This document shows positions 1 through 7,281 of a stretch of DNA of 12,308 nucleotides, in pieces. This stretch comes from an uncultured Christensenellaceae bacterium. Lineage in GTDB: Bacteria > Bacillota > Clostridia > Christensenellales > Borkfalkiaceae. The stretch is taken from contig CAJUOI010000042.1 of NCBI GenBank assembly GCA_910588615.1, positions 1-12,308 on the forward strand, given 5' to 3'. The first letter of the stretch is position 1. Each line of letters starts with the position of its first letter. Below the pieces are notes generated by a model, which saw nothing but the letters and a program-made list of their open reading frames with translations, was not told where the DNA came from and did not search any database. A program made the position numbers and the translations under genes.

Positions 1-2
1 TG

Positions 3-1925
3 ATGGCGTTCGGCAACATGGGCGACAACTGCGGTACGGGCGTTGCGTTCACGCGGAATCCCGCGACGGGCGAGAAGGGGCTCATGGGAGAATTCCTTAC
101 CAACGCGCAGGGCGAAGACGTCGTAGCCGGCGTCCGCACTCCGATGCCCATCGAAAAAATGGCGGAAATATTCCCCGAAGTTTACAAGCAATTCCAGCTC
201 GTTTGCAAGCGTCTCGAAAACCATTACCGCGATATGCAGGATATGGAATTCACCGTTGAAAACGAAAAGCTTTATATGTTGCAGACCCGTAACGGCAAGC
301 GTACGGCTGCCGCCGCAATCAAGATTGCGTGCGATCTCATCGACGAGGGCATGATTTCCGAGAAGGAAGCGCTGATGCAGATCGACGCGAAGAGTCTCGA
401 TATGCTCCTTCACCCTCAGTTCGACCCGAAGGCTTTGAAGGAGGCAGACAAGAACAACGTCGTAGGAAAGGGGATTGCGGCTTCCCCCGGTGCGGCTGCG
501 GGCGCCATCGTATTCACGGCGGAGGACGCGGTGATCGAAGGCAAGAAGGGCAAGAAGGTCGTGCTCGTCCGTCTCGAAACCTCTCCCGAGGACATCGAGG
601 GCATGAAGTACGCGCAGGGCATTCTGACGGTGCGCGGCGGACAGACCTCGCACGCGGCGGTCGTTGCGCGCGGTATGGGAACGTGCTGCGTTTCCGGCTG
701 CGGCGACATCAAGATGGACGAAGAGAACAAGCAGTTCACGCTCGGCGGCAAAGTCTATAAGGAAGGGGACGGCATTTCCCTCGACGGATCGACGGGTAAC
801 ATTTACGATTGCCTGATCCCCACCGTTCCCGCGGATCCCAACAGCGGCTATTTCGGACGCATCATGGAGCTTGCGGACAAGTACAAGGCGATCGGCGTGC
901 GTACGAACGCGGATACGCCCGCGGATGCAAAGCAGGCTGCGGCGTTCGGCGCGCAGGGCATCGGTCTGTGCCGTACCGAGCATATGTTCTTCGGCGAAGG
1001 CAGAATCGATAAGTTCCGCGAAATGATCTGCTCCGAAACGGTTGCGGAAAGAGAAGCGGCGCTCGCGAAAATCGAGCCCATGCAACAGAAGGATTTCGAG
1101 GGCTTGATGGAGGCGTTGCAGGGTCAGCCCGTTACCATCCGTTTCCTCGATCCGCCCCTTCACGAGTTTGTTCCCACCGACGCGGAGGATATCAAGGCGC
1201 TCGCCGAATCGCAGGGTAAGAGCGTGAAGCAGATCAAGCAGCTGATTGCGGATTTGCACGAGTTCAATCCCATGATGGGACACCGCGGTTGCCGTTTGAC
1301 CGTTACCTATCCCGAAATCGCAGTTATGCAGACGAAGGCGGTTATTAAGGCGGCGATCAATATTCGGAAGAAGCACCCCGATTGGAACGTTGTTCCCGAA
1401 ATCATGATTCCGCTCGTCGGCGAAGTCAAGGAATTGGCGTATGTGAAGAACGTTGTCGTTAAGACTGCGGATGAAGTGATCGCGAAAGCGGGCGTAGAGC
1501 TCAAATACGAAGTCGGCACGATGATCGAAATTCCCCGTGCGGCGCTCACTGCGGACGAGATTGCCAAAGAAGCGGAATTCTTCTGCTTCGGTACCAACGA
1601 TTTGACGCAGATGACGTTCGGATTCTCGCGCGACGACGCGGGCAAGTTCCTGCCTTCGTACTACGCGAACAAGATTTACGAAAGCGATCCCTTCGCGCGT
1701 CTCGATACGACGGGCGTCGGCAAGCTGATGGATATGGCTGTGAAGCTCGGCAAGAAGCAGAGAAAGGACATTCACTGCGGTATCTGCGGCGAGCACGGCG
1801 GCGATCCTTCCTCCATCGAGTTCTGCCACAATATCGGTCTCGATTACGTTTCCTGCTCGCCTTACCGCGTGCCCATCGCACGTCTTGCGGCGGCTCAGGC
1901 TAATATCAAGAATCCGAGAGAGTAA
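3..1925 (+). CDS. ppdK: Pyruvate, phosphate dikinase (C-terminal part, 5' truncated by window)
   Basis: Interconverts pyruvate + ATP + Pi with PEP + AMP + PPi in the cytoplasm; in anaerobes it often works in glycolysis or gluconeogenesis. The visible 640 residues begin inside the ATP-grasp domain (GNMGDNCGTGVAFTRNPATG at residues 4-23). The phosphohistidine swivel domain follows, with GGQTSHAAVVARG and catalytic His217 in fragment numbering. The PEP/pyruvate TIM barrel carries RFLDPPLHEFVP, GHRGCRLTVTYPEI, the FGTNDLTQMTFGFSRDD segment and CGICGEHGGDP with the probable catalytic Cys595. Family members are about 870-880 residues, so roughly 235 N-terminal residues lie left of the window. The ATG at position 3 is an internal Met, not the start. 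All active-site motifs look intact. A strong terminator follows, so this is probably the last gene of its transcript. Confidence 0.97.
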   Translation: MAFGNMGDNCGTGVAFTRNPATGEKGLMGEFLTNAQGEDVVAGVRTPMPIEKMAEIFPEVYKQFQLVCKRLENHYRDMQDMEFTVENEKLYMLQTRNGKRTAAAAIKIACDLIDEGMISEKEALMQIDAKSLDMLLHPQFDPKALKEADKNNVVGKGIAASPGAAAGAIVFTAEDAVIEGKKGKKVVLVRLETSPEDIEGMKYAQGILTVRGGQTSHAAVVARGMGTCCVSGCGDIKMDEENKQFTLGGKVYKEGDGISLDGSTGNIYDCLIPTVPADPNSGYFGRIMELADKYKAIGVRTNADTPADAKQAAAFGAQGIGLCRTEHMFFGEGRIDKFREMICSETVAEREAALAKIEPMQQKDFEGLMEALQGQPVTIRFLDPPLHEFVPTDAEDIKALAESQGKSVKQIKQLIADLHEFNPMMGHRGCRLTVTYPEIAVMQTKAVIKAAINIRKKHPDWNVVPEIMIPLVGEVKELAYVKNVVVKTADEVIAKAGVELKYEVGTMIEIPRAALTADEIAKEAEFFCFGTNDLTQMTFGFSRDDAGKFLPSYYANKIYESDPFARLDTTGVGKLMDMAVKLGKKQRKDIHCGICGEHGGDPSSIEFCHNIGLDYVSCSPYRVPIARLAAAQANIKNPRE

Positions 1926-1971
1926 TCGTATCGGATAATTGGTGTTTGGTAATCACAGTATTTAGTAATTT

Positions 1972-2007
1972 AAGGCTTATTCCGTAAAGGAGTAAGCCTT
2001 ATTTTTT
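1972..2007 (+). terminator. Intrinsic terminator of ppdK
   Basis: A 12-bp stem, 1972-1983 pairing with 1989-2000 (one G-U pair), encloses a 5-nt loop (GTAAA) and is followed by A then six T. It lies 47 bases after the ppdK stop. Confidence 0.9.
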
Positions 2008-2040
2008 GCGAAAAAATATTAAAAAATCGACTTATTCAAG

Positions 2041-2307
2041 CTGAAAAACGCGCCTATTATCGTACTCGACGAAGCGACGGCGTTCGCCGATCCCGAAAAC
2101 GAAGCGGAAGTACAGCGAGCATTGTCCGCACTCATACAAAACAAGACTGTGCTTATCATAGCGCACCGTATGAGAACGGTAGACGGGGCAGAAAAGATAG
2201 TCGTTTTGCAAGGCGGTAAAGTTGCAGAGCAAGGCACGCCGCAGGAACTCAAAGCAAAGGGCGGCATATATGCCAAAGTGATTGAATTGCAAAGCACGGG
2301 TGCATAA
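2041..2307 (+). pseudogene. Remnant of an ABC exporter ATPase (C-terminal ~88 codons)
   Basis: The reading frame gives LKNAPIIVLDEATAFADP and continues to a normal TAA at 2305. This is the Walker B and D-loop region of a fused permease/ATPase exporter. The H-loop (IIAHRMRTV) and the typical tail (AEKIVVLQGGKVAEQGTPQEL) follow. The Walker A motif, the LSGGQ signature and the whole membrane domain of a ~580-residue protein are missing. An in-frame TAA at 2020-2022 closes the frame only six codons before the homologous part. No RBS or start precedes the homologous segment; the first in-frame ATG is at 2122, after Walker B. The 3' end is well preserved, so the loss looks like a single large 5' deletion rather than slow decay. 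It is not expected to be functional. Confidence 0.85.
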
Positions 2308-2380
2308 GCATTGTATTGTCATTGAAAAAACGGGTGGAGAAAGCTATCCGTTTCTGTTTTTAAAAATGCTTGACTTTTGT

Positions 2381-2491
2381 TTTAGGGAATGCCGCAACCG
2401 TGGGCATACCGTCGTTGGCATGAATACGCCCGAAATTTGTCCTGTGTGCGCTCATCCGAATAATTATTTTGAAGTTCACGCAAAATTATTA
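2381..2491 (+). pseudogene. Remnant of a rubrerythrin (C-terminal rubredoxin-like domain)
   Basis: The translation contains ECRNRGHTVVG followed by TPEICPVCAHPNNYFEVHA. This closely matches the FeS4 tail of rubrerythrins (x-C-R-N-C-G-H ... P-E-x-C-P-V-C-x-H-P-x-x-Y-F-E). The second Cys of the first knuckle is replaced by Arg (CRNR instead of CRNC), which would abolish the iron site, and the four-helix diiron domain upstream is absent. The frame stays open into the rubredoxin gene, but that gene has its own RBS and ATG, and the only upstream start candidate is a TTG inside the ABC remnant. I read it as a dead fragment, possibly the former upstream partner of rubredoxin in an oxidative-stress cluster. 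Confidence 0.7.
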
Positions 2492-2533
2492 AAAATCAGT
2501 CATAAACTAAAAATAAAGAAGGAGATATATACT

Positions 2534-2692
2534 ATGAAATATGTTTGCGACGTTTGCGGTTGGGAATACGACGAGGAGGAGGGGTATCCCGAAGGCGGAA
2601 TTGCTCCTGGAACAAAGTGGGAAGACGTTCCCGAAGATTTCGAATGTCCGTTATGCTTTGTCGGAAAAGATCAATTTTCAAAAGTAGAGTAA
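2534..2692 (+). CDS. rub: Rubredoxin
   Basis: Small cytoplasmic one-electron carrier with a single Fe(Cys)4 centre; in anaerobes it typically feeds electrons to rubrerythrin, superoxide reductase or flavodiiron proteins. The 52-residue protein is full length for the family. It has the two knuckles C5-D-V-C8-G-W and C38-P-L-C41 and the conserved core (Y12, GGIAPGTKWEDVPEDF, KDQF). The ATG at 2534 is chosen because an AAGGAGATATA Shine-Dalgarno sits just upstream. A longer in-frame reading exists but only reads through the rubrerythrin remnant. Oddity: the residue after the second CxxC is Phe42 instead of the usual Gly. A terminator follows directly. No convincing promoter was located in the decayed DNA upstream. 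Confidence 0.95.
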   Translation: MKYVCDVCGWEYDEEEGYPEGGIAPGTKWEDVPEDFECPLCFVGKDQFSKVE

Positions 2693-2706
2693 TATTTGCA
2701 AATGCG

Positions 2707-2735
2707 AAACGGGCAGACTTTATCTGCTCGTTTTT
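2707..2735 (+). terminator. Intrinsic terminator of rubredoxin gene
   Basis: Stem 2710-2717 pairs with 2723-2730 (one G-U pair) around a 5-nt loop, flanked by an A-run that extends the pairing into a run of five T (2731-2735). It begins 15 bases after the stop codon. Confidence 0.85.
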
Positions 2736-2848
2736 ATCGTTGGCTTAAAAATCGTTTGACAAAGTTAATCGAATTCGGGCGGAGCTATTTCGTATAAAGC
2801 GGGCGCGTGCGTATGAAAAATCCATGACGACAAATTTTGCCCGATGTA

Positions 2849-2876
2849 TTGACTTTGTACGAAAATATGGTAATAT
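2849..2876 (+). promoter_or_regulatory. Sigma-A-type promoter of the nucleoside kinase gene
   Basis: TTGACT (2849-2854), a 16-bp spacer and TAATAT (2871-2876) with an extended -10 TGG immediately before it. It lies about 50 bases upstream of the chosen ATG, so the upstream in-frame codons at 2824-2925 overlap the promoter and are unlikely to be translated. Confidence 0.75.
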
Positions 2877-2925
2877 ATTATATACAAGAAATAAATATCA
2901 TTCATTCCGCAAAGGGGGACTATCA

Positions 2926-4572
2926 ATGTTTTCGGTCAATATTCTCGGTAAAACCTATCAATTAGAGGAGCGTACGCCTGCGATCAAACTGCTGAACGAC
3001 GAAGAAAAGCGTTATATGGCAATCAAAGTAAACAACCGCCTCAGGGAGCTCAATTTCGAGCTGAACTACGACTGCGACGTCGTACCGTTGGATTTAAACT
3101 CGTCCGATGCGGTCAAGGTATACGAAACAAGTATGCGTTATCTGATTGCGTTGGCATTTCATAACGTTTATCCCGAATATCAGATTAAGATCAGCTACGC
3201 GATTTCCCGTTCGATCATGGTAACGGTCATCGAGCCCAAGGTCGCCATGGAAAGGAGTATGCTGACGGCGGTCAAGGCGGAAATGGAACGGCTGATCGCC
3301 GCGGACATTCCTTTTGAAAAGACGGTGCTGTCCAAGGAAGAGGCGTACGAATACTTTATGGACGGCAATCAGACGGACAAGGCGTTGACCTTGCAGTATC
3401 GCCCCGAAAAATTCTGCCATTTCTATCGGTGCGGAGACTATCTCAATTATATGTACGGCTACATGACTCCCTCGACGGGGTATTTAAAGGACTATAAAAT
3501 GTTCATGTACGACGGGCATTTTATCTTGCAGTATCCGCGTTACGAGTCCAAGGGACAGATCCCTGCGTTCAAAGACGAGCCAACGCTTGCAAAGGTGTTA
3601 AAGCGCGCGCACAAATGGGCGAAGCTGTGCAACGCGGAACTGATTGCCAAGATGAACAAGTGCGTAGAGGAAAGCAGCGCGGTGGACTTCATCAATTTGA
3701 ACGAAACGCTCCACAACGGAATGCTTCACGAGCTCGGCGGTCTTATTGCCGACGATATCGAAAATATCCGCTTGATTTGCATTGCGGGTCCGTCCAGCTC
3801 GGGCAAAACGACGTTCTCCAACCGTTTGAAGATCGAGCTGATGTCCCGCGGGATCAATCCCTTGCGTATCTCTCTCGATATGTATTATAAGGACAGAAAG
3901 GACATTCCCGTCGACGAGGACGGCGCGCCCGATTTCGAGCATATCAACGCTCTGGACGTCAAGCTGTTCAACGAGCATATGCAGGCGCTCATCGACGGCG
4001 AGGAGGTGGAACTGCCCGATTATCGGTTCGGAAACGGCAGGGCGGAGAAGGGGATCCCCACGATAATTTCCGCAAACACGCCCATTATCATCGAGGGGAT
4101 CCACGCCCTCAACGACGATTTATCGTTCGGGATCCCCAAGCATCAGAAATTCAAGATTTATATTGCCCCGCAATTCCAGATCAATATAGATTATCACAAC
4201 CCCATCAGTTATACCGATATTCGTTTGCTCCGCAGAATCGTTCGCGACAAAAAGTATCGCGGAGCGTCGGCGGAGCGTACGCTCGAAATGTGGCCGAGCG
4301 TACGCAGGGGTGAGTTTAAATGGATTTATCCCTATCAGGAGGGATGCAACTACGTGTATAATTCCGCCCTGACGTACGAGATGTGCGTGCTAAAAAAGTA
4401 CGCATTGCCCGCACTGTACGAGGTGAAGGCGGACAGTCCCTGTTATATCATGGCAAACAGGCTGATCAAGTTTTTGAAATACTTTAAGGAATTGGACGAA
4501 AAGTGGGTTCCGTGCAATTCGCTCTTGCGAGAATTTATCGGGGGCTCGTGCTTTGCAGAGGTCGATGAATAG
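2926..4572 (+). CDS. Nucleoside (uridine-type) kinase with ThrRS-like TGS/SAD N-terminal half
   Basis: A 548-residue cytoplasmic protein. Its C-terminal half is a PRK/uridine-kinase P-loop domain, and family knowledge predicts ATP-dependent phosphorylation of a nucleoside. Walker A is GPSSSGKTT at residues 288-296 (Lys294). Further kinase-domain segments are SLDMYYKD, IIIEGIHALN and RRIVRDKKYRG. The N-terminal half resembles the editing side of threonyl-tRNA synthetase: a TGS-like start (FSVNILGKTYQLEERTPAIKLL) and a second domain with HFYRCGDYLN from His165 and MTPSTG. This two-part architecture is usual for the clostridial and Bacteroides 'nucleoside kinase' family. The ATG at 2926 is preferred over 2824: it follows AAAGGGGGA with good spacing, lies downstream of a strong promoter, and starts exactly at the TGS domain. 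The gene is monocistronic between a promoter and a terminator. The true substrate is not evident from sequence. Confidence 0.9.
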   Translation: MFSVNILGKTYQLEERTPAIKLLNDEEKRYMAIKVNNRLRELNFELNYDCDVVPLDLNSSDAVKVYETSMRYLIALAFHNVYPEYQIKISYAISRSIMVTVIEPKVAMERSMLTAVKAEMERLIAADIPFEKTVLSKEEAYEYFMDGNQTDKALTLQYRPEKFCHFYRCGDYLNYMYGYMTPSTGYLKDYKMFMYDGHFILQYPRYESKGQIPAFKDEPTLAKVLKRAHKWAKLCNAELIAKMNKCVEESSAVDFINLNETLHNGMLHELGGLIADDIENIRLICIAGPSSSGKTTFSNRLKIELMSRGINPLRISLDMYYKDRKDIPVDEDGAPDFEHINALDVKLFNEHMQALIDGEEVELPDYRFGNGRAEKGIPTIISANTPIIIEGIHALNDDLSFGIPKHQKFKIYIAPQFQINIDYHNPISYTDIRLLRRIVRDKKYRGASAERTLEMWPSVRRGEFKWIYPYQEGCNYVYNSALTYEMCVLKKYALPALYEVKADSPCYIMANRLIKFLKYFKELDEKWVPCNSLLREFIGGSCFAEVDE

Positions 4573-4582
4573 TATCGGAAAT

Positions 4583-4606
4583 AAACGGCGAATGCGCCGT
4601 TTTTTT
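4583..4606 (+). terminator. Intrinsic terminator of nucleoside kinase gene
   Basis: Stem AACGGCG/CGCCGTT around an AATG tetraloop (4584-4601), then a T-run to 4606. It starts 11 bases after the stop. Confidence 0.9.
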
Positions 4607-4847
4607 CTTGCCTTGCCGAAAGAAAATAATTTATTGCCGAACAATTCATGATCGTGCGGGCAGTAATAACTTAGGAGCGTTTGAAAGAGCTTGTCGACAG
4701 ATATGCGCGGCAACTTGGAATGGATTAAATTACGCGCGTTCGATAAATATTCCGGGAAGACTCGGGATTTGTTCTTGTGATGCGGCGTTTGGAAAAAACA
4801 GGCGTAGGAATTTTCCGTTTTCAGACTGAAAAATCAAACGATAGCGG
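4607..4847. other. Intergenic stretch without recognised gene
   Basis: About 240 bases between the kinase terminator and the next promoter. Short open frames exist on both strands, but none has an RBS or a recognisable motif. The segment could contain decayed sequence like the other intergenic regions here, but I could not match it to a family. No tRNA-like or riboswitch-like fold was recognised. Confidence 0.4.
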
Positions 4848-4876
4848 TTGATTTTGTATTATCGATATGGTATACT
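4848..4876 (+). promoter_or_regulatory. Sigma-A-type promoter of the phosphopantetheinyl transferase gene
   Basis: TTGATT (4848-4853), a 17-bp spacer and TATACT (4871-4876) preceded by the extended -10 triplet TGG. Transcription would begin near 4883, which makes the TTG at 4895 too close to the RNA 5' end to be a good start. Confidence 0.8.
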
Positions 4877-4918
4877 TTAAAGGTATATCGCAGCTTGCTG
4901 CAGAACGGAAATATGGGA

Positions 4919-5653
4919 ATGAAAGCAACAGACGCTCTTGGGGATAATCGCAGAAACAATCAAAATTTCGGGCGCTCTGCCCACGAATGCGCCTACGGCG
5001 AAAAGTACTCTCCGCAGACGGAGGCGTTGCTTGCGGATCGTCGGAATTTCCCCGTACTCGACGTTTACGTTGCTGAAATTCCCGAGGAATGCTCCTTCGT
5101 GTCCGTTCTTCCCGACCTGCGGCAGGAGGAGATCGCGGGTTGTACAAATTCTGCGGTGAAACGGCAGAAGTACGCCGTGTGGAAATTGCTCGAATACGGG
5201 CTGAAACATACCTTCGGATATTCTATCGACCGCCTTTCGTTCGAACGGAGCGCGGGCGGAAAGTGGAGTTGCGCGGGGTGTGAATTTTCGCTCTCGCACA
5301 GCAAAAACGCCGTCGCGGTCGCGCTGTCGCGCCAGCCCGTTGGGGTGGATATCGAGGCGGCGGACGCAATCAAGGACAAGCGGCTTGCCAAAAAAATTTT
5401 GACGGTGAAGGAGTATGCCGCGTACGCGCAGCTGAGCGCGGGAAGGAAAGAGTTTCTGCTGCGCAAGTGGACGGAAAAGGAGAGCCTGTTTAAAAAATCG
5501 GACGGAAAGAGTTTCCGTCCTTCGAAAACCGAAACGGAAGGGCGGGCGTTAAAGACGGAGCAGGTTGCCGTTGCGGGCGATGTATACGTTCTGACCGCGG
5601 CGTCGGACGACATTGCGCGGTTTCGGATTTTTTCGGGAATAAAAATAACGTAA
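4919..5653 (+). CDS. 4'-phosphopantetheinyl transferase, Sfp type
   Basis: Transfers phosphopantetheine from CoA to a conserved Ser of acyl or peptidyl carrier proteins; cytoplasmic. With the start at 4919 the protein has 244 residues. Key motifs are the substrate-side FSLSHSK with His127, the Mg-binding VGVDIEAAD with Asp144 and Glu146, and the W184-TEKES motif with Lys187/Glu188 and Lys193. These are the signatures of the two-lobed Sfp family rather than the short AcpS family. The start is uncertain. ATG 4919 has a GGAA-type site about 8 bases upstream; ATG 4913 and TTG 4895 are in frame but worse placed. The first ~45 residues are poorly conserved-looking, and family similarity is obvious only from about FPVLDVYVAEI. 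No biosynthetic cluster is adjacent, so the carrier-protein partner cannot be inferred. A hairpin with a T-run separates it from tcdA. Confidence 0.88.
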   Translation: MKATDALGDNRRNNQNFGRSAHECAYGEKYSPQTEALLADRRNFPVLDVYVAEIPEECSFVSVLPDLRQEEIAGCTNSAVKRQKYAVWKLLEYGLKHTFGYSIDRLSFERSAGGKWSCAGCEFSLSHSKNAVAVALSRQPVGVDIEAADAIKDKRLAKKILTVKEYAAYAQLSAGRKEFLLRKWTEKESLFKKSDGKSFRPSKTETEGRALKTEQVAVAGDVYVLTAASDDIARFRIFSGIKIT

Positions 5654-5661
5654 AGCGGCGG

Positions 5662-5689
5662 AAAAGAAAGACGGCGGTCTTTCTTTTTT
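5662..5689 (+). terminator. Hairpin with T-run between PPTase and tcdA
   Basis: Stem AGAAAGAC/GTCTTTCT (5665-5672 with 5677-5684) with a GGCG loop, extended by A-T pairs into six T. The tcdA ATG comes only 11 bases later and no separate promoter is visible, so termination may be partial and tcdA may depend on read-through. Confidence 0.75.
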
Positions 5690-5700
5690 ACGGTGAAAGA

Positions 5701-6423
5701 ATGTTGAACGAGTTTTCGAGAACGGAATTATTACTGGGCAAAGATGCCTTGCAAAAGCTTGCCGCTTCGCGGGTGGCGGTGTTCGGCGTGGGCGGCGTAG
5801 GCGGCTATGCCGCAGAGGCGCTCGCCCGTTCGGGCGTGGGGGCGATCGAGCTGGTGGACAACGACGTCGTAAGCATTACGAATATCAACCGCCAAATCAT
5901 CGCAACACACGCAACGCTGGGCAGGTACAAGGCGGACGTTGCCGCCGAGCGCATTGCCGAAATCAACCCCGCTTGCGCCGTTACGGCGCGCAAAACGTTT
6001 TATTTGCCCGACACGCAGGATGACTTCGATTTTACGCGCTACGACTACGTCGTCGACGCTATCGATACGGTTGCGGGCAAGCTTGCGTTGATTGAAAACG
6101 CAAAAAAATGCGGCGTGCCCGTTATCAGCTCCATGGGCGCGGGCAATAAGTTGGACGCGACGGCGTTCCGCGTTGCGGATATTTCCGAAACCTCCGTATG
6201 CCCGCTTGCAAAGGTCATGCGCAGGGAGCTGAAAAAGCGGGGGATCGTCGGGGTCAAGGTAGTGTATTCGGAGGAGGAGCCGTTAAAACCCGCCCCAAGC
6301 GCGGAAGCGGGCAAGTCCGGCAGGAGAGTGGCGGGAAGCGTCGCCTTCGTTCCGCCCGTGGTCGGGCTGATTCTTGCGGGCGAAGTCGTCAAAGATTTGA
6401 TGAAAGGGGGAAACCGCACTTGA
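5701..6423 (+). CDS. tcdA: tRNA threonylcarbamoyladenosine dehydratase (CsdL/TcdA, ThiF-like)
   Basis: E1-like ATP-dependent enzyme that converts t6A37 of ANN-decoding tRNAs to the cyclic form ct6A. The 240-residue length fits the family. The Rossmann nucleotide-binding loop FGVGGVGG lies at residues 28-35. DNDVVSITNINRQ (53-65) holds the Asp and the Arg/Gln that contact ATP and Mg. Downstream, VVDAIDTVAGK, SSMGAGNKLD and SVCPLAKVMRRELKKRG are typical of TcdA rather than MoeB or ThiF, and the C-terminus has the family's SVAFVPPVVGLILAGEVV. The ATG at 5701 is supported by GGTGA 5-9 bases upstream and by the expected N-terminal RTELLLGKDALQKL. The gene ends in TTGA, overlapping the TTG start of the next tRNA-modification gene, which implies translational coupling. 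Confidence 0.94.
   Translation: MLNEFSRTELLLGKDALQKLAASRVAVFGVGGVGGYAAEALARSGVGAIELVDNDVVSITNINRQIIATHATLGRYKADVAAERIAEINPACAVTARKTFYLPDTQDDFDFTRYDYVVDAIDTVAGKLALIENAKKCGVPVISSMGAGNKLDATAFRVADISETSVCPLAKVMRRELKKRGIVGVKVVYSEEEPLKPAPSAEAGKSGRRVAGSVAFVPPVVGLILAGEVVKDLMKGGNRT
6406..6411 (+). promoter_or_regulatory. RBS deciding the TTG start at 6420
   Basis: GGGGGA at the end of tcdA lies 8 bases before the TTG at 6420-6422. This TTG overlaps the TGA stop of tcdA (6421-6423). No ATG is available in frame between the tcdA stop and the conserved N-terminus. Confidence 0.75.
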
Positions 6424-7280
6424 ACCGCATAAGCGACGAAGCGTCCGTACGGACGGACGCGGCAGAAAAAGCGGAGGAGAGCCTTCGAAAAAAATTCCGA
6501 TTGAGCCTGTTTTCGAAATTCACGAAGGGGATCAAGGAATACGACCTCATCCAAGCGAACGATAAAATCGCCGTCTGCATGTCGGGCGGCAAGGATTCCT
6601 TTTTGCTTGCCAAGCTCTTTCAGGAGTTGCAACTGCACAACAAAGTACCGTTTGCGCTCGAATTTCTCGTTATGGATCCGGGGTACAGCCACGCAAACAG
6701 GGAGGCGATCGAAAATAACGCCGCTCGGCTGAACATTCCCGTGCACATTTTCGAAACGGACATTTTCGGCAGCGTGTTTCGTATCGAAAAATCTCCCTGC
6801 TATATTTGCGCGAGAATGCGGCGGGGGCATCTTTATCATCAGGCAAGGGATCTGGGGTGCAACAAAATTGCGCTCGGGCACCACTACGACGACGTTATCG
6901 AAACCATTCTGATGGGAATGCTTTACGGCGGGCAGGTGCAGACGATGATGCCCAAATTGAAGAGCGCAAATTTCGAGGGGATGGAACTGATCCGCCCCAT
7001 GTATCTCATCCGCGAAAAGGATATAACGGCGTGGCGCGATTACAATGATTTGAGCTTTCTGCAATGCGCCTGTAAGTTTACGGAAAACTGCGCTTCGTGC
7101 GAAACGAAGGAGTCCGCTTCCAAGCGTAAAAAGGTGAAGGAGCTGATTGCCGTCCTTGCAGGGGAGGATCCCGAAATCGAGCAGAATATTTTTAAGAGCG
7201 TAGAGAACGTTACGCTGAAAACAGTGATCGCATATAAGGATGAAGCGGGCGTAAAGCACCGCTTTACCGACGATTATTGA
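6420..7280 (+). CDS. TtcA-like tRNA 2-thiocytidine biosynthesis protein (PP-loop ATPase)
   Basis: PP-loop N-type ATP pyrophosphatase. The family adenylates a tRNA base (C32 for TtcA) and replaces oxygen with sulfur using an Fe-S cluster. The 286-residue product has the PP-loop SGGKDS at residues 55-60, preceded by IAVCM. Cys127 and Cys130 lie in CYICARMRRGHLY, the CxxC of TtcA proteins, and the GHHYDDVIETILM segment is also typical. Additional cysteines follow in FLQCACKFTENCASCETKE; one of them is the likely third cluster ligand. The longer frame opening at 6198 lies inside tcdA in another frame and is rejected; the TTG at 6420 has a proper RBS and overlaps the tcdA stop. Both genes act on the tRNA anticodon loop, which fits the coupling. 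Exact substrate base is inferred, and some clostridial homologues may modify other positions. Confidence 0.88.
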   Translation: MNRISDEASVRTDAAEKAEESLRKKFRLSLFSKFTKGIKEYDLIQANDKIAVCMSGGKDSFLLAKLFQELQLHNKVPFALEFLVMDPGYSHANREAIENNAARLNIPVHIFETDIFGSVFRIEKSPCYICARMRRGHLYHQARDLGCNKIALGHHYDDVIETILMGMLYGGQVQTMMPKLKSANFEGMELIRPMYLIREKDITAWRDYNDLSFLQCACKFTENCASCETKESASKRKKVKELIAVLAGEDPEIEQNIFKSVENVTLKTVIAYKDEAGVKHRFTDDY

Positions 7281-7281
7281 T

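Noticed and set aside
2282..2533. Reading the rubrerythrin relic and rubredoxin as one 136-residue protein
   Set aside because: The only start is a TTG inside the ABC exporter relic with no suitable RBS, and the rubredoxin ATG has a near-ideal Shine-Dalgarno.
2756..2761. Consensus TTGACA -35 box downstream of the rubredoxin terminator
   Set aside because: No acceptable -10 hexamer at 15-19 bp; the TTGACT/TAATAT pair at 2849 is far better.
2824..2925. Upstream in-frame extension of the nucleoside kinase
   Set aside because: It overlaps the promoter (2849-2876) and lacks an RBS, while the ATG at 2926 has a strong one and begins at the TGS domain.
4608..4829. 73-codon plus-strand open frame between kinase and PPTase
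   Set aside because: No start context, no RBS, no recognisable motif; it overlaps the kinase terminator's tail.
6198..6419. Upstream extension of the TtcA-like frame
   Set aside because: It lies wholly inside tcdA in another frame; the residues have no family similarity.
6045..7259. 404-codon open frame on the minus strand across tcdA and the TtcA-like gene
   Set aside because: It is antisense to two genes with clear catalytic motifs, has no recognisable family features or RBS, and is explained by codon bias of the plus-strand genes.
7251..7267. Perfect 7-bp hairpin GTAAAGC-ACC-GCTTTAC near the end of the TtcA-like gene
   Set aside because: No T-run follows and it is fully inside the coding sequence, so it is not a credible terminator; possibly chance.
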